DNA of 64,000 nucleotides, taken from contig NZ_NSDM01000001.1 of assembly GCF_030852425.1 (NCBI RefSeq), positions 682,001 to 746,000 on the forward strand. The letters run 5' to 3'. Positions within the stretch are counted from its first letter, which is position 1. Each line of letters starts with the position of its first letter. This DNA comes from Saccharothrix longispora. GTDB taxonomy: Bacteria > Actinomycetota > Actinomycetes > Mycobacteriales > Pseudonocardiaceae. The translations under genes and the position numbers were made by a program. Below the pieces are notes generated by a model. The model was not told where the DNA came from. It ran no database searches and was given only the letters and a program-made list of their open reading frames with translations. This document shows, in pieces, positions 39,614-47,814 of this stretch.

Positions 39614-40071
39614 GAGCGCAGCTCGATCACCGTTTTGCCGATTCGGATCGGGGAGCCGAGCGGGACCCGGAGGGGGGCCGTGACCTTCGCCCGGTCGAGG
39701 TATGTGCCGTTCGTGGAGCCCAGGTCCTCCACGTACCAGTCGGTGCCGCGCATCGACAGGCGCGCGTGCCGGGTCGACGCGAAGTCGTCGTCCAGCACGA
39801 GCGTGGAGTCGTCGGCGCGCCCGATCAGGATGGGCCGACCGTCCAGGGAGATGCGGGTGCCCGCCAGCGCGCCGTGGGTGACGACGAGCTGCCGGGCGGC
39901 CTTGTTGCCCCGCACGTCTTTCTTAGCGCCTCTGCCGAACTTCGGCGTCGGGACGCGGAGCCCCGACGCCGCGTACAGGTCGGAGCGGACCACTCGAAGG
40001 GCAGCCAACACGAACAACCAGAGCAGGATGAGGAAACCTGCTCTGGTCAGCTGCATCACCAGCTCTGGCAC
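39610..40071 (-). CDS. fhaB: FHA-domain protein FhaB (FipA)
   Basis: 153 residues from GTG 40071. One N-terminal membrane segment (AGFLILLWLFVLAALRVV) and a C-terminal FHA domain with ILIGRADDSTLVLDDDFAST, RHARL and [11 protein letters not shown], which reads phosphothreonine. In mycobacteria it links FtsQ and FtsZ under stress. Confidence 0.96.
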   Translation of the reverse strand: MPELVMQLTRAGFLILLWLFVLAALRVVRSDLYAASGLRVPTPKFGRGAKKDVRGNKAARQLVVTHGALAGTRISLDGRPILIGRADDSTLVLDDDFASTRHARLSMRGTDWYVEDLGSTNGTYLDRAKVTAPLRVPLGSPIRIGKTVIELRS

Positions 40072-40125
40072 CGGTTGTAACCGCTCCTGACTTGAGTGCC
40101 GTCACGCCACGCCGAATTCGGACGC

Positions 40126-41304
40126 TCAGCCCGCGGTGCGGAACACCAGCGAGGAGTGGCCGATGCGGACGACGTCGCCTTCCGCGAGCTGCCAAGTCTG
40201 CACTGGAGTGCCGTTCACCGTAGTGCCGTTCGTCGAACCGAGATCAGCGAGCATCGCACTGTGCCCGTCCCAGGTGATCTCCAGGTGCCTCCTGGAGACG
40301 CCGGTGTCCGGGAGCCGGAAGTCGGCTTCCTGGCCGCGACCGACCACGTTGCCGCCCTGCTTGAGGTTGTAGGTGCGGTTCGAGCCGTCGTCCAGGTGCA
40401 GCGTGGCGTTCAGCTGGCGGGGGCCCGACTGGACCGCCGGCGGGGCGTAGCCCTGGTCGTACCCGGGCTGCTGGCCGTAGCCCTGGTCGTACCCGGGCTG
40501 GCCGTAGCCGGGCTGCTGCTGCCCGTAACCCTGGTCGTAGCCGGGCTGCTGCTGGCCGTAACCCTGGTCGTAGCCGGGCTGCTGCCCGTAGCCCTGGTCG
40601 TAGCCCTGCTGCTGCTGGCCGTAGCCCTGGTCGTAGCCCTGCTGGCCGTAGCCCTGGTCGTACCCGGGCTGGCCGTAGCCGGGCTGCTGCTGGCCGTAGC
40701 CCTGGTCGTAGCCGGGCTGCTGGCCGTAACCCTGCTGCTGCTGGTCGTAGCCGGGCTGCTGCTGGCCGTAACCCTGCTCGTAGCCCTGCTGCTGGCCGTA
40801 GCCGCCCTGGGCGTAGGGGTCGTAGCCGGGCTGGCCCTGTCCTTGTCCGTAGCCGGGAGGCTGGCTCATGGAAGCGTCTCCAGAAGTGCGAGGTGGTGCT
40901 GACCGTCGGCTGGCCACTTTCACGTCGGGGTCGACGGACGAGCTGGTTCGGAACTGTCCCGTGTGCAGCGCGTCGGAGCGCTCCAGGGAGACTACGACGT
41001 CACCATAGGTGTCCCATCCGCTCTCTTCGAGGTGCTCCCGGACGGAGTCCCCGAGAAGCTGGGTGATGCGTAGTTCATCCTGGCCGTCCCCGGCAAGCCG
41101 GTCGTGGTCCTGCGGGCCCAACAGGACCTTGAAGTGGTTCGGGGCGAGCAAGCGGCCACCCGCCAACTCGCGGATGTTGCCCTCGGCCTCCCGCTGGAGC
41201 GCCTGTGCGACCTCCTGCGGGACGACGTTGCCGCCGAACACCCTGGCGAAGGTGTTGCCGACGATGCCTTCGAGACGGCGCTCGAAGCGCTGTACGAGGC
41301 CCAC
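40126..41304 (-). CDS. fhaA: FHA-domain protein FhaA with DUF3662 and Gly/Gln/Tyr repeat linker
   Basis: 392 residues from GTG 41304 with GGAGGG five bases upstream. Residues 1-125 are the DUF3662 domain ([23 protein letters not shown]-like [18 protein letters not shown]). Residues about 145-285 are a low-complexity linker of [14 protein letters not shown] repeats. The C-terminal FHA domain has [26 protein letters not shown] and [12 protein letters not shown]. In mycobacteria FhaA binds the pseudokinase MviN/MurJ complex. First gene of the operon. Confidence 0.96.
   Translation of the reverse strand: MGLVQRFERRLEGIVGNTFARVFGGNVVPQEVAQALQREAEGNIRELAGGRLLAPNHFKVLLGPQDHDRLAGDGQDELRITQLLGDSVREHLEESGWDTYGDVVVSLERSDALHTGQFRTSSSVDPDVKVASRRSAPPRTSGDASMSQPPGYGQGQGQPGYDPYAQGGYGQQQGYEQGYGQQQPGYDQQQQGYGQQPGYDQGYGQQQPGYGQPGYDQGYGQQGYDQGYGQQQQGYDQGYGQQPGYDQGYGQQQPGYDQGYGQQQPGYGQPGYDQGYGQQPGYDQGYAPPAVQSGPRQLNATLHLDDGSNRTYNLKQGGNVVGRGQEADFRLPDTGVSRRHLEITWDGHSAMLADLGSTNGTTVNGTPVQTWQLAEGDVVRIGHSSLVFRTAG
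40441..40865 (-). repeat. Tandem repeat coding the FhaA linker
   Basis: About fourteen imperfect copies of a [16 protein letters not shown] codon block give DNA units of roughly 24 to 30 bases (plus-strand text such as GCCGTAGCCCTGGTCGTA). Copy-number change would only lengthen the linker. Confidence 0.85.
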
Positions 41305-41374
41305 GGCAACCCTCCGACTCGGTCGACTTCTGGTACCGATCGTATCCGGGGTGACGTGCCGGTACACGGGGCGA

Positions 41375-41405
41375 TTGGTAACTCGGTCGGAGGCCGTGCT
41401 AATGT
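41375..41405 (+). promoter_or_regulatory. Probable promoter of tRNA-Leu
   Basis: TTGGTA (41375-41380) and TAATGT (41400-41405) with 19-base spacing, 15 bases before the tRNA. Confidence 0.45.
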
Positions 41406-41420
41406 TCCTCTCGTCGCTCC

Positions 41421-41506
41421 GGGCGAGTGGCGGAATGGCAGACGCGCACGGTTCAGGTCCGTGTGTCCGAAAGGACGTGGGGGTTCAACTCCCCCCTCGC
41501 CCACCA
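41421..41506 (+). tRNA. tRNA-Leu (anticodon CAG), CCA encoded
   Basis: Class II tRNA of 83 bases plus genome-encoded CCA at 41504-41506. Acceptor GGGCGAG pairs with CTCGCCC; anticodon stem CACGG/CCGTG, loop TTCAGGT, anticodon CAG at 41454-41456; a long variable arm follows. Confidence 0.97.
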
Positions 41507-41507
41507 T

Positions 41508-41550
41508 ACGACCAAGTCCCACCCACGTGCAGTGGGTGGGACTTGGTCGT
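41508..41550. terminator. Terminator after tRNA-Leu
   Basis: Perfect 19-bp stem (ACGACCAAGTCCCACCCAC) with a five-base GTGCA loop directly after the tRNA. Confidence 0.93.
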
Positions 41551-41970
41551 TTTGGCGCGTCCTCCGGGTGATCTTCCGCGCTCCCGCCGACCACGTGATC
41601 TCAGTCACCCGACCGGCCGCGGCCGTTCGTGGGCCAACGGGGGTGGTCGGTCGTTCTCGCGCGGCGAGCGGTCGGCGATGCGGTCGCGGGTGCGGGTTCG
41701 AAGGCCTGCCGGCGGGGTATTCCAGGCGGGGCGGGGACACTCTGAGCACGACTTTCGGGTCGTCCCGCCGACCGGGGTCACCCAGACGGCAGCACCGCCG
41801 GACCGAAGTCGTCCGAGGGGCGTTCGACCGGTTACCGACCGCTCGACGCCGTCGATCGCAGGAGCGCCGCCGACCCGGCGGTGGGCGCGTTCCCAACTGG
41901 TACGCCTTACCCAGAGCACGAGACGAAACGCGGCGGGCGAACCGCCGTGGTTTGCCGAGGAGGCCCTGGC
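41551..41970. other. Gene-free interval upstream of an unknown gene
   Basis: 420 bases with no supported ORF, RNA or repeat. The open frames here are shadows. GAGGAG at 41957-41962 is the ribosome site of the next gene. No copy of the tRNA-Leu 3-prime end was found, so no sign of an integrated element. Confidence 0.6.
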
Positions 41971-42588
41971 GTGACCAGCACACCAGCACGGATCGCGGAC
42001 ACCGACGACGCCAGGGCGTTGTCGGCCACCGCGATTCCCGTTCCCGAACTGCCCGGTTCCACCGAGGAGCTGGCCGCCGTGGCGGCGGTCCGACTCGGCT
42101 GGCACGGCGTGGTGCTGCCCGAGATGGTGCTGATGGGGCGCAAGGTCACCGTGGTCGCGGAACTGCTCGCCGACGCGCACGCCGAGCGGCTGTGCCTGGG
42201 CGCGGCCCCCGAGCCGGACCGCGCGACGGTGTCCACGTGGGTGTGGCCGGAGATGGACGGCCGCGTGCCGCCCACCGCGGTCCGGATCGTCGGCGTGCTG
42301 GCCGTCGCCCGCCACTGGCGGACCGCGCTGGCGTCCGCAGTGCCCTTCGCCCGCTTCGGCAACGCCGCCGCCGTGCTGCCCGCCTCGGTCGCGTTCACGC
42401 ACGACTACCTGGCCAACTGCCTGCCGCGGGTGCGCCGCTACGGCGTCTCGGTGCTGCTGGCCGACGACGAGCGGAACCTGAGCACCGACGTGGCCGGCCG
42501 CAACGAGACCGTGCCGGTCGAGGACACCGCCACCACCCGTTGGGTGAACGAGCTGGTCTACGAGCGGGTGCTGGCCACCGCGTCCTGA
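41971..42588 (+). CDS. Conserved-looking protein of unknown function
   Basis: 205 residues from GTG 41971 with GAGGAG eight bases upstream. The protein is Ala/Val/Leu-rich without clear membrane segments: VAAVRLGWHGVVLPEMVLMG, then TVSTWVWPEMDGRVPPTAVR and SVLLADDERNLSTDVAGRNE. It may be soluble and alpha/beta. No family recognised. Followed 36 bases later by the NAD(P)-binding gene. Confidence 0.75.
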   Translation: MTSTPARIADTDDARALSATAIPVPELPGSTEELAAVAAVRLGWHGVVLPEMVLMGRKVTVVAELLADAHAERLCLGAAPEPDRATVSTWVWPEMDGRVPPTAVRIVGVLAVARHWRTALASAVPFARFGNAAAVLPASVAFTHDYLANCLPRVRRYGVSVLLADDERNLSTDVAGRNETVPVEDTATTRWVNELVYERVLATAS

Positions 42589-42624
42589 GCTGCCCGGCGG
42601 TCCCCGCTGAACTACCGTCGCGGT

Positions 42625-43263
42625 ATGCGTCTGGTGATCGCGGGTGGGCACGGCAAGATCGCGTTGCTGGTCGAGCGGCTGCTGGCCGCGCGGGGCGACA
42701 GCGCCACGGCGCTGGTGCGCAACCCGGACCACTTCGCGGACGTCGCGGATGCGGGCGGGGTGCCCGTGCACTGCGACCTGGAGGCGGCGGACGCGGCCTC
42801 GGTCGCCGAGTACCTGGCCGGCGCGGACGCGGCGCTGTTCGCCGCGGGAGCGGGCGCGGGCAGCGGGACGGCGCGCAAGGACACCGTCGACCGGGGCGCC
42901 TCGGCCCTGTTCGCCCAGGCCGCCGAACTGGCGGGCGTGCGGCGGTTCGTGCAGGTCAGCAGCACCGGCATCGGCCGGACCACGGGTGACGATGCGTTCG
43001 ACGCCTACCTGCGCGCCAAGGGCGCGGCCGAGGAGGACCTGCGCGAGCGGGACCTGGACTGGACCGTCCTGAGGCCGGGGCGGCTGACCGACGACGAGCC
43101 GACCGGCCGCGTGGAGGTCGTCGAGGCGCCCGCGACGGTGCGGGGTTCCGTACCGCGCGCCGACGTGGCGGCGGTCCTGGTGGCCCTGCTGGACCGGCCG
43201 GGGACGGTCCGCCGGACCTACGAGGTCGTCTCCGGCGACACCCCGGTGGACGAGGCGTTCTGA
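42625..43263 (+). CDS. NAD(P)-binding epimerase-like protein (atypical SDR)
   Basis: 212 residues from ATG 42625. The N-terminal Rossmann loop is MRLVIAGGHGKIALLVERLL; SVxxF-like text FVQVSSTGIG and DWTVLRPGRLTDDEPTG match NAD(P)H-binding SDR proteins of the YwnB/NmrA-like group. Reaction unknown. TACCGT lies exactly six bases before the ATG and there is no ribosome site, so it is probably leaderless. Its last 46 bases overlap the end of the convergent oxidase gene. Confidence 0.88.
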   Translation: MRLVIAGGHGKIALLVERLLAARGDSATALVRNPDHFADVADAGGVPVHCDLEAADAASVAEYLAGADAALFAAGAGAGSGTARKDTVDRGASALFAQAAELAGVRRFVQVSSTGIGRTTGDDAFDAYLRAKGAAEEDLRERDLDWTVLRPGRLTDDEPTGRVEVVEAPATVRGSVPRADVAAVLVALLDRPGTVRRTYEVVSGDTPVDEAF

Positions 43264-44591
43264 CCCGCGCCCTCCCGGATCGGACCCCCCTGGGCCGGAC
43301 CCCTGCGGGTGACCTCGCCCAGCACGCGGTCGAGGTGGTCGTTGGCGAACTTGCCCTCCGGGTCCACCTCGGCCCGCACCCGGAGGAAGTCGTCGAAGCG
43401 CGGGTAGCGGTCGCGCAGGTCGGCCGCGGCGAGGCTGTGCATCTTGCCCCAGTGCGGCCGGCCGCCGACCGCTCCCGCGATCCGCTCGAACGCGTCGAAG
43501 TACCTCCTGTGGGGCATCCCGAGGTACTGGTGCACGGCGACGTAGGCGGTGTCGCGGCCGTGCGCGGTGGACAGCCAGACGTCGTCGCCCCGCGCGACCC
43601 GCACCTCCACGGGCACGATCACGCCGTGGTCGAGCCGGTCGACGGCGGTCCGCAGCTCGCGCAGCACGTCGTGCAGCGCGGACCGGGGGACGGCGTACTC
43701 GGTCTCCACGAACCTGACCCGGCGGGGCGTGGTGAACACGCGGTGGGACACGTCGCGGTAGACGCGCTCGGAGATCAGCGCCCCGCACACCCGGTTGAGC
43801 GCCCTGGTGGTGGGCGGCACCGCCCTGGCCAGCCGGCAGACCAGGCCGAACGCGCCGTTCTCCATCACCTCGTACTCGTAGAACCGGCGCAGCGCGGACA
43901 GCGGCGCGGCCGGTTCGTCGACCCGGTTGTTGCGCTTGAGGATCACCCGGTCGGAGTGCGGGAACCAGTGGAACTCCACGTGGTCCTCGGTAGCGGTGAG
44001 GTGGTCGAACTCCTCCAGCACGGCGTCGAGCCGGCCGGGCGCCTCGCGGGCGTGCAGCACGAACGAGGGCACGCACCGCAGCGTGACGGTGCTGATCACG
44101 CCGAGCGCGCCGAGGCCGACGCGGGCGGCCTGGAACAGGTCGGGCCGCTCGGTCGCGGAGCAGCGGGCGACCGAGCCGTCCGCGAGCACCAGTTCCAGCG
44201 CCTCGACCTGGGTGGCGAGGCCGCCGAGCGCCGCGCCGGTGCCGTGGGTGCCGGTGGAGATGGCGCCCGCGACGGTCTGCGCGTCGATGTCCCCGAGGTT
44301 GGCCATGGCCAGGCCCAGCACGTCCAGCAGGGCGTTGAGCTGCCGCAACGTCGTGCCGGACCGGACCGTCACGAGGGGGCCGTCGACGTCGACGACGCCC
44401 GTCCAGGCGTCCAGGTCGATCGCGACGCCGGGTGCGACGGCGATGGGCGTGAACGAGTGCCCGCTGCCGCGCGGTCGCACGGCGGACGCGCCGACGACGG
44501 CGGCGACCAGTTCGTCGACGCTCGCCGGGTGCTCCACCCGGTGCGGGTTCGCGGACGCGGTGCGCGCCCAGTTGGTCCACGGGGACCCCAT
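43218..44591 (-). CDS. Aldonolactone (D-arabinono-1,4-lactone) oxidase family protein
   Basis: 457 residues from ATG 44591 with GGAGG five bases upstream. FAD-binding type 4 domain: VRPRGSGHSFTPIAVAPGVAI (shown in part) provides the conserved GSGHS flavin motif; GALGVISTVTLRCVPSF closes it. The C-terminal ALO domain has RYPRFDDFLRVRAEVDPEGK with FANDHLDRVLG. The family oxidises sugar lactones or alditols with oxygen and makes H2O2. Divergent from a PLP enzyme across a short inverted repeat. Confidence 0.92.
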   Translation of the reverse strand: MGSPWTNWARTASANPHRVEHPASVDELVAAVVGASAVRPRGSGHSFTPIAVAPGVAIDLDAWTGVVDVDGPLVTVRSGTTLRQLNALLDVLGLAMANLGDIDAQTVAGAISTGTHGTGAALGGLATQVEALELVLADGSVARCSATERPDLFQAARVGLGALGVISTVTLRCVPSFVLHAREAPGRLDAVLEEFDHLTATEDHVEFHWFPHSDRVILKRNNRVDEPAAPLSALRRFYEYEVMENGAFGLVCRLARAVPPTTRALNRVCGALISERVYRDVSHRVFTTPRRVRFVETEYAVPRSALHDVLRELRTAVDRLDHGVIVPVEVRVARGDDVWLSTAHGRDTAYVAVHQYLGMPHRRYFDAFERIAGAVGGRPHWGKMHSLAAADLRDRYPRFDDFLRVRAEVDPEGKFANDHLDRVLGEVTRRGPAQGGPIREGAGQNASSTGVSPETTS

Positions 44592-44625
44592 GCCCACCTC
44601 CGGTGTGACGCGTTCCACGCACCGT

Positions 44626-44644
44626 AGGTGAAAAGAATTCACCT
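44626..44644. promoter_or_regulatory. Inverted-repeat operator between the oxidase and aldolase genes
   Basis: AGGTGAA and TTCACCT form a 7-bp perfect inverted repeat with a five-base AAGAA spacer in the 72-base divergent intergenic region. It should control both genes; the regulator is not identified. The nearby TetR gene is one candidate. Confidence 0.55.
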
Positions 44645-44663
44645 TTCAAGTACGGTGAGGACC

Positions 44664-45851
44664 ATGCATCCCCGCACGCGCCTCGACGCCGCGACGAAGG
44701 AGTTCGACCCTCCGTTCGCGATCGTCGACCTGGACGCCTTCGACAGCAACGCGGACGACCTCGTCCGGCGCGCCGGCGGGCGGCCGATCCGGGTGGCCAG
44801 CAAGTCCGTGCGGGTCCGGGCGCTGCTGGAGCGCGTCCTCGACCGGCCCGGCTACGCGGGCGTCATGTGCTACTCGCTGGCCGAGGCGCTGTGGCTGTCC
44901 TCGGCCGACCTGTCCGAGGACCTGCTGGTCGCCTACCCGACCGTCGACCGCGCCGCGCTGCGGGCGCTGGCCGCGGACGGGGTCGCGCGCCGCCGCGTCA
45001 CGATCGTGGTCGACTCGACCGACCACCTCGACCTGGTGCGCGCGGCGCTGGGGGAGGACCACCCCGAGATCCGGGTGTGCCTGGAGCTGGACGTGTCCTG
45101 GCGGCCGCTGCCCGGCCTGCACGTCGGACCGCGCCGCTCACCGGTGCACACCGCGCGCCAGGCCCGCGCCCTCGCCGAGGCGATCACCCGCCGGCCGGGG
45201 TTCCGGCTGGTCGGCGTGATGGCCTACGAGGGGCAGGTCGCGGGGCTGGGCGACCAGCCGCCGGGGAAGCCGCTGCGGGGCGCGGTGCTGCGCTGGATGC
45301 AGAAGCACTCGGTCGCCGAGCTGGTCGAGCGCCGGAGCGCGGCCGTGCACGCCGTGCGGCAGGTCGCCGAGCTGGAGTTCGTCAACGGCGGCGGCACCGG
45401 CAGCCTGGAGGTCACCGGCGCCGACCCGTCCGTCACCGAGCTGGCGGCGGGTTCCGGCCTCGTCGGCCCCACCCTGTTCGACGGCTACCGCGGCTTCCGG
45501 CCCCGGCCCGCCGTGCTGTTCGCCCTGCCCGTCGTGCGCCGCCCCGCCCGCGGCGTGGCCACGCTGTTCGCCGGCGGGTACATCGCCTCCGGCACCGCGA
45601 CCCCCGACCGGCAGCCCAGCCCGTACCTGCCGGCGGGGCTGAAGCTGCTGCCGCTGGAGGGGGCGGGCGAGGTGCAGACGCCCGTCGCGGGGAAGGCCGC
45701 CGACGCGCTGCGCCTCGGCGACCGGGTGTGGATGCGGCACGCCAAGGCCGGCGAGGCGGCCGAGCGGTTCACGCACTACCACCTGGTGCGCGGCGACGCG
45801 GTCGAGCGGACGGTGCCCACGTACCGGGGCGAGGGCAGGTCGTTCGGGTGA
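44664..45851 (+). CDS. PLP-dependent amino acid deaminase/aldolase (alanine-racemase-like fold)
   Basis: 395 residues from ATG 44664 with GGTGAGG upstream. The PLP lysine is probably in IRVASKSVRVRALLERV near residue 47, at the N-terminus of a TIM barrel. EFVNGGGTGSLEVTGADPSV matches the glycine-rich phosphate site of this group, and the C-terminal half has FAGGYIASGTATPDRQPSP. The type III fold covers D-threonine aldolase-like and amino acid deaminase enzymes. It forms a divergent pair with the oxidase, an arrangement I recall from other actinobacteria. Confidence 0.88.
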   Translation: MHPRTRLDAATKEFDPPFAIVDLDAFDSNADDLVRRAGGRPIRVASKSVRVRALLERVLDRPGYAGVMCYSLAEALWLSSADLSEDLLVAYPTVDRAALRALAADGVARRRVTIVVDSTDHLDLVRAALGEDHPEIRVCLELDVSWRPLPGLHVGPRRSPVHTARQARALAEAITRRPGFRLVGVMAYEGQVAGLGDQPPGKPLRGAVLRWMQKHSVAELVERRSAAVHAVRQVAELEFVNGGGTGSLEVTGADPSVTELAAGSGLVGPTLFDGYRGFRPRPAVLFALPVVRRPARGVATLFAGGYIASGTATPDRQPSPYLPAGLKLLPLEGAGEVQTPVAGKAADALRLGDRVWMRHAKAGEAAERFTHYHLVRGDAVERTVPTYRGEGRSFG

Positions 45852-45852
45852 G

Positions 45853-46467
45853 TCAGCTGGGCAGCCGGGACGACAGGTAGCCGCGCACCATGGTCTTGGC
45901 CTCGTCCAGGATCTTCTGGTCGCCCGCGGCGTCGCGGCGGAACGCGAGGTTGAGCACGCCGTCGGCCGCCTCCACCGCGATCGAGATCGGCAGCTGGATC
46001 TCGTCGAGCGGGATGTCGAACTTCGTCGAGATCATCTCCGAGATCCGGTCGGAGATGACCGTGTTGTTGTCGCGCCGGTCGTCGAGCAGGCGCAGGTCGA
46101 CGACGTCGCCGAAGTGCAGCTTGGAGAACGCGGGCACCTCGCGGTGCATCGAGACGTACACGTCGAAGATCGAGTCGACCGCGTCCCACCAGTGCTCCAG
46201 CGTCGTGGACGTGAACCGGCCGTCCACCGTCTGGATGAACTTCTCCAGGTTGCGCAGGGTCAGCGCCTGCACCACGGCCCGCTTGTCCGGGAAGAACTGG
46301 TAGAGCGACCCGACCGCGACGCCCGCCCGCTCGGCGATGAGCGTGGTGGTGACCCCGTCGTAGCCGACCTCCTCGATGAGCTGGGCGCAGGCTTCGAGCA
46401 TCCGCTCGACGCGCTTGGCGCTGCGCTGCTGCACCGGCTGGCGGCGCAGTGGGGTCGTACTGGTCAC
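45853..46467 (-). CDS. TetR family transcriptional regulator
   Basis: 204 residues from GTG 46467 with AGGAG six bases upstream. The N-terminal helix-turn-helix is ACAQLIEEVGYDGVTTTLIA followed by ERAGVAVGSLYQFFPDKRAV. The ligand domain is Ala/Leu-rich with no recognised signature. Located between the PLP gene (one base apart, convergent) and the divergent GH1 gene, so it probably controls the sugar genes downstream. Confidence 0.93.
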   Translation of the reverse strand: MTSTTPLRRQPVQQRSAKRVERMLEACAQLIEEVGYDGVTTTLIAERAGVAVGSLYQFFPDKRAVVQALTLRNLEKFIQTVDGRFTSTTLEHWWDAVDSIFDVYVSMHREVPAFSKLHFGDVVDLRLLDDRRDNNTVISDRISEMISTKFDIPLDEIQLPISIAVEAADGVLNLAFRRDAAGDQKILDEAKTMVRGYLSSRLPS

Positions 46468-46587
46468 GGTGACTCCTGCGGCGATGGACTGCGGGATTCC
46501 ATAGTGCCCGGTCCTGGACCTTTCCACTTCACTTCGCGGGGCAACACGCCTACGATCCGAATCACTTTCATGTTCTGGGAGGCGCCC

Positions 46588-47814
46588 GTGACCCTGCCCG
46601 ACCACTTCCTCTGGGGCGTCTCGACCTCGGCGTTCCAGATCGAGGGCGCCTTCGCGGCAGCCGGGAGGCAGCCCTCGACGTGGGACGCGTTTCCCGCGTT
46701 CGGGGGACACGACGCGTCCGTCGCCTGCGACCACTACCACCGGTACCGCGAGGACGTGGACCTCATGCGGGACCTCGGCGTCGGCGCCTACCGGTTCTCG
46801 ATCTCGTGGCCGAGGGTCCTCGCCGGCGACCTCGCCTTCTACGACCGCCTCGTCGACGAGCTGCTGTCCGCGGGCATCGCCCCCGTCGCGACGCTGTACC
46901 ACTGGGACACCCCGCAGGCGGTCGAGGACGACGGCGGCTGGCTCGACCGCGACACCGCGCAGCGCTTCGCCTCGTACGCCGGGGCCGTCGCCGAGCGCCT
47001 CGCCGACCGCGTCGCGATGTGGGTGCCGGTCAACGAGCCCGCGATGGTCACCCTCCTGGGCTACGCCACCGGTCAGCACGCGCCCGGCAAGGCCCTGCTC
47101 TACGACGCCCTGCCCACCGCCCACCACCTCAACCTCGGACACGGCCTGGCCGTCCAGGCGCTCCGCGCCGCCGGGGCCCGCGCCGTCGGCACCGCCAACA
47201 ACCACACCCCCGCGTGGCCCGCTTCGGAGGCGGACGCGGACGCCGCCGACGCGTACTCCGACCTGCACAACTGGCTCTACGCCGACCCCGTGCTGGCCGG
47301 CCGCTACCCCGACTCCCTGGCCGACCGGCTTCCCGTGCGCGACGGCGACCTCGACGTCATCTCCGCCCCGCTCGACTTCTACGGGGTCAACTACTACAAC
47401 CCCACCCGGCTGCGCGCGCCCTCCGAGGGCAACCCGCTGCCGTTCGAGCTGGTCGACATCGACGAGTACCCCAGGACCGGGTTCGGCTGGCCCGTCGTGC
47501 CCGCCGGCCTCACCGGGATGGTCTCCCTGTTGAGGGATCGCTTCGTCGACATCCCCCCGGTCTACGTGACGGAGAGCGGGTGCAGCTACCCGCACACCCT
47601 CCAGGACACCGACCGCATCGCCTACCTGGAGGGCCACGTCGACGCAGCCCTCGCCGCCGGCGTCCGCGGCTACTTCGTGTGGTCGCTGATCGACAACTTC
47701 GAGTGGGACTCCGGCTACTCCCAGCGCTTCGGCCTCGTCCACGTCGACCACGAGACCCAGGAGCGCACCCCGCGCGCCTCGTACCACTGGTACCGCGAGC
47801 GGATCGCCCGGTGA
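46588..47814 (+). CDS. Family 1 glycoside hydrolase (beta-glucosidase)
   Basis: 408 residues from GTG 46588, GGGAGG upstream. Catalytic acid/base Glu150 in WVPVNEPAMVTLLGY and nucleophile Glu329 in VYVTESGCSYPH are both present; FLWGVSTSAFQIEGA is the GH1 entry motif. No signal peptide, so it acts in the cytoplasm on imported beta-glycosides such as cellobiose. Overlaps the MFS gene by four bases (GTGA). Confidence 0.95.
   Translation: MTLPDHFLWGVSTSAFQIEGAFAAAGRQPSTWDAFPAFGGHDASVACDHYHRYREDVDLMRDLGVGAYRFSISWPRVLAGDLAFYDRLVDELLSAGIAPVATLYHWDTPQAVEDDGGWLDRDTAQRFASYAGAVAERLADRVAMWVPVNEPAMVTLLGYATGQHAPGKALLYDALPTAHHLNLGHGLAVQALRAAGARAVGTANNHTPAWPASEADADAADAYSDLHNWLYADPVLAGRYPDSLADRLPVRDGDLDVISAPLDFYGVNYYNPTRLRAPSEGNPLPFELVDIDEYPRTGFGWPVVPAGLTGMVSLLRDRFVDIPPVYVTESGCSYPHTLQDTDRIAYLEGHVDAALAAGVRGYFVWSLIDNFEWDSGYSQRFGLVHVDHETQERTPRASYHWYRERIAR

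Noticed and set aside
40441..40865. Possible CRISPR array in the fhaA region
   Set aside because: Units code for an in-frame Gly/Tyr/Gln linker; no unique spacers and unit length varies.
41421..41970. tRNA-Leu as an integration site of a mobile element
   Set aside because: No duplicate of the tRNA 3-prime end, integrase or excisionase is seen downstream.
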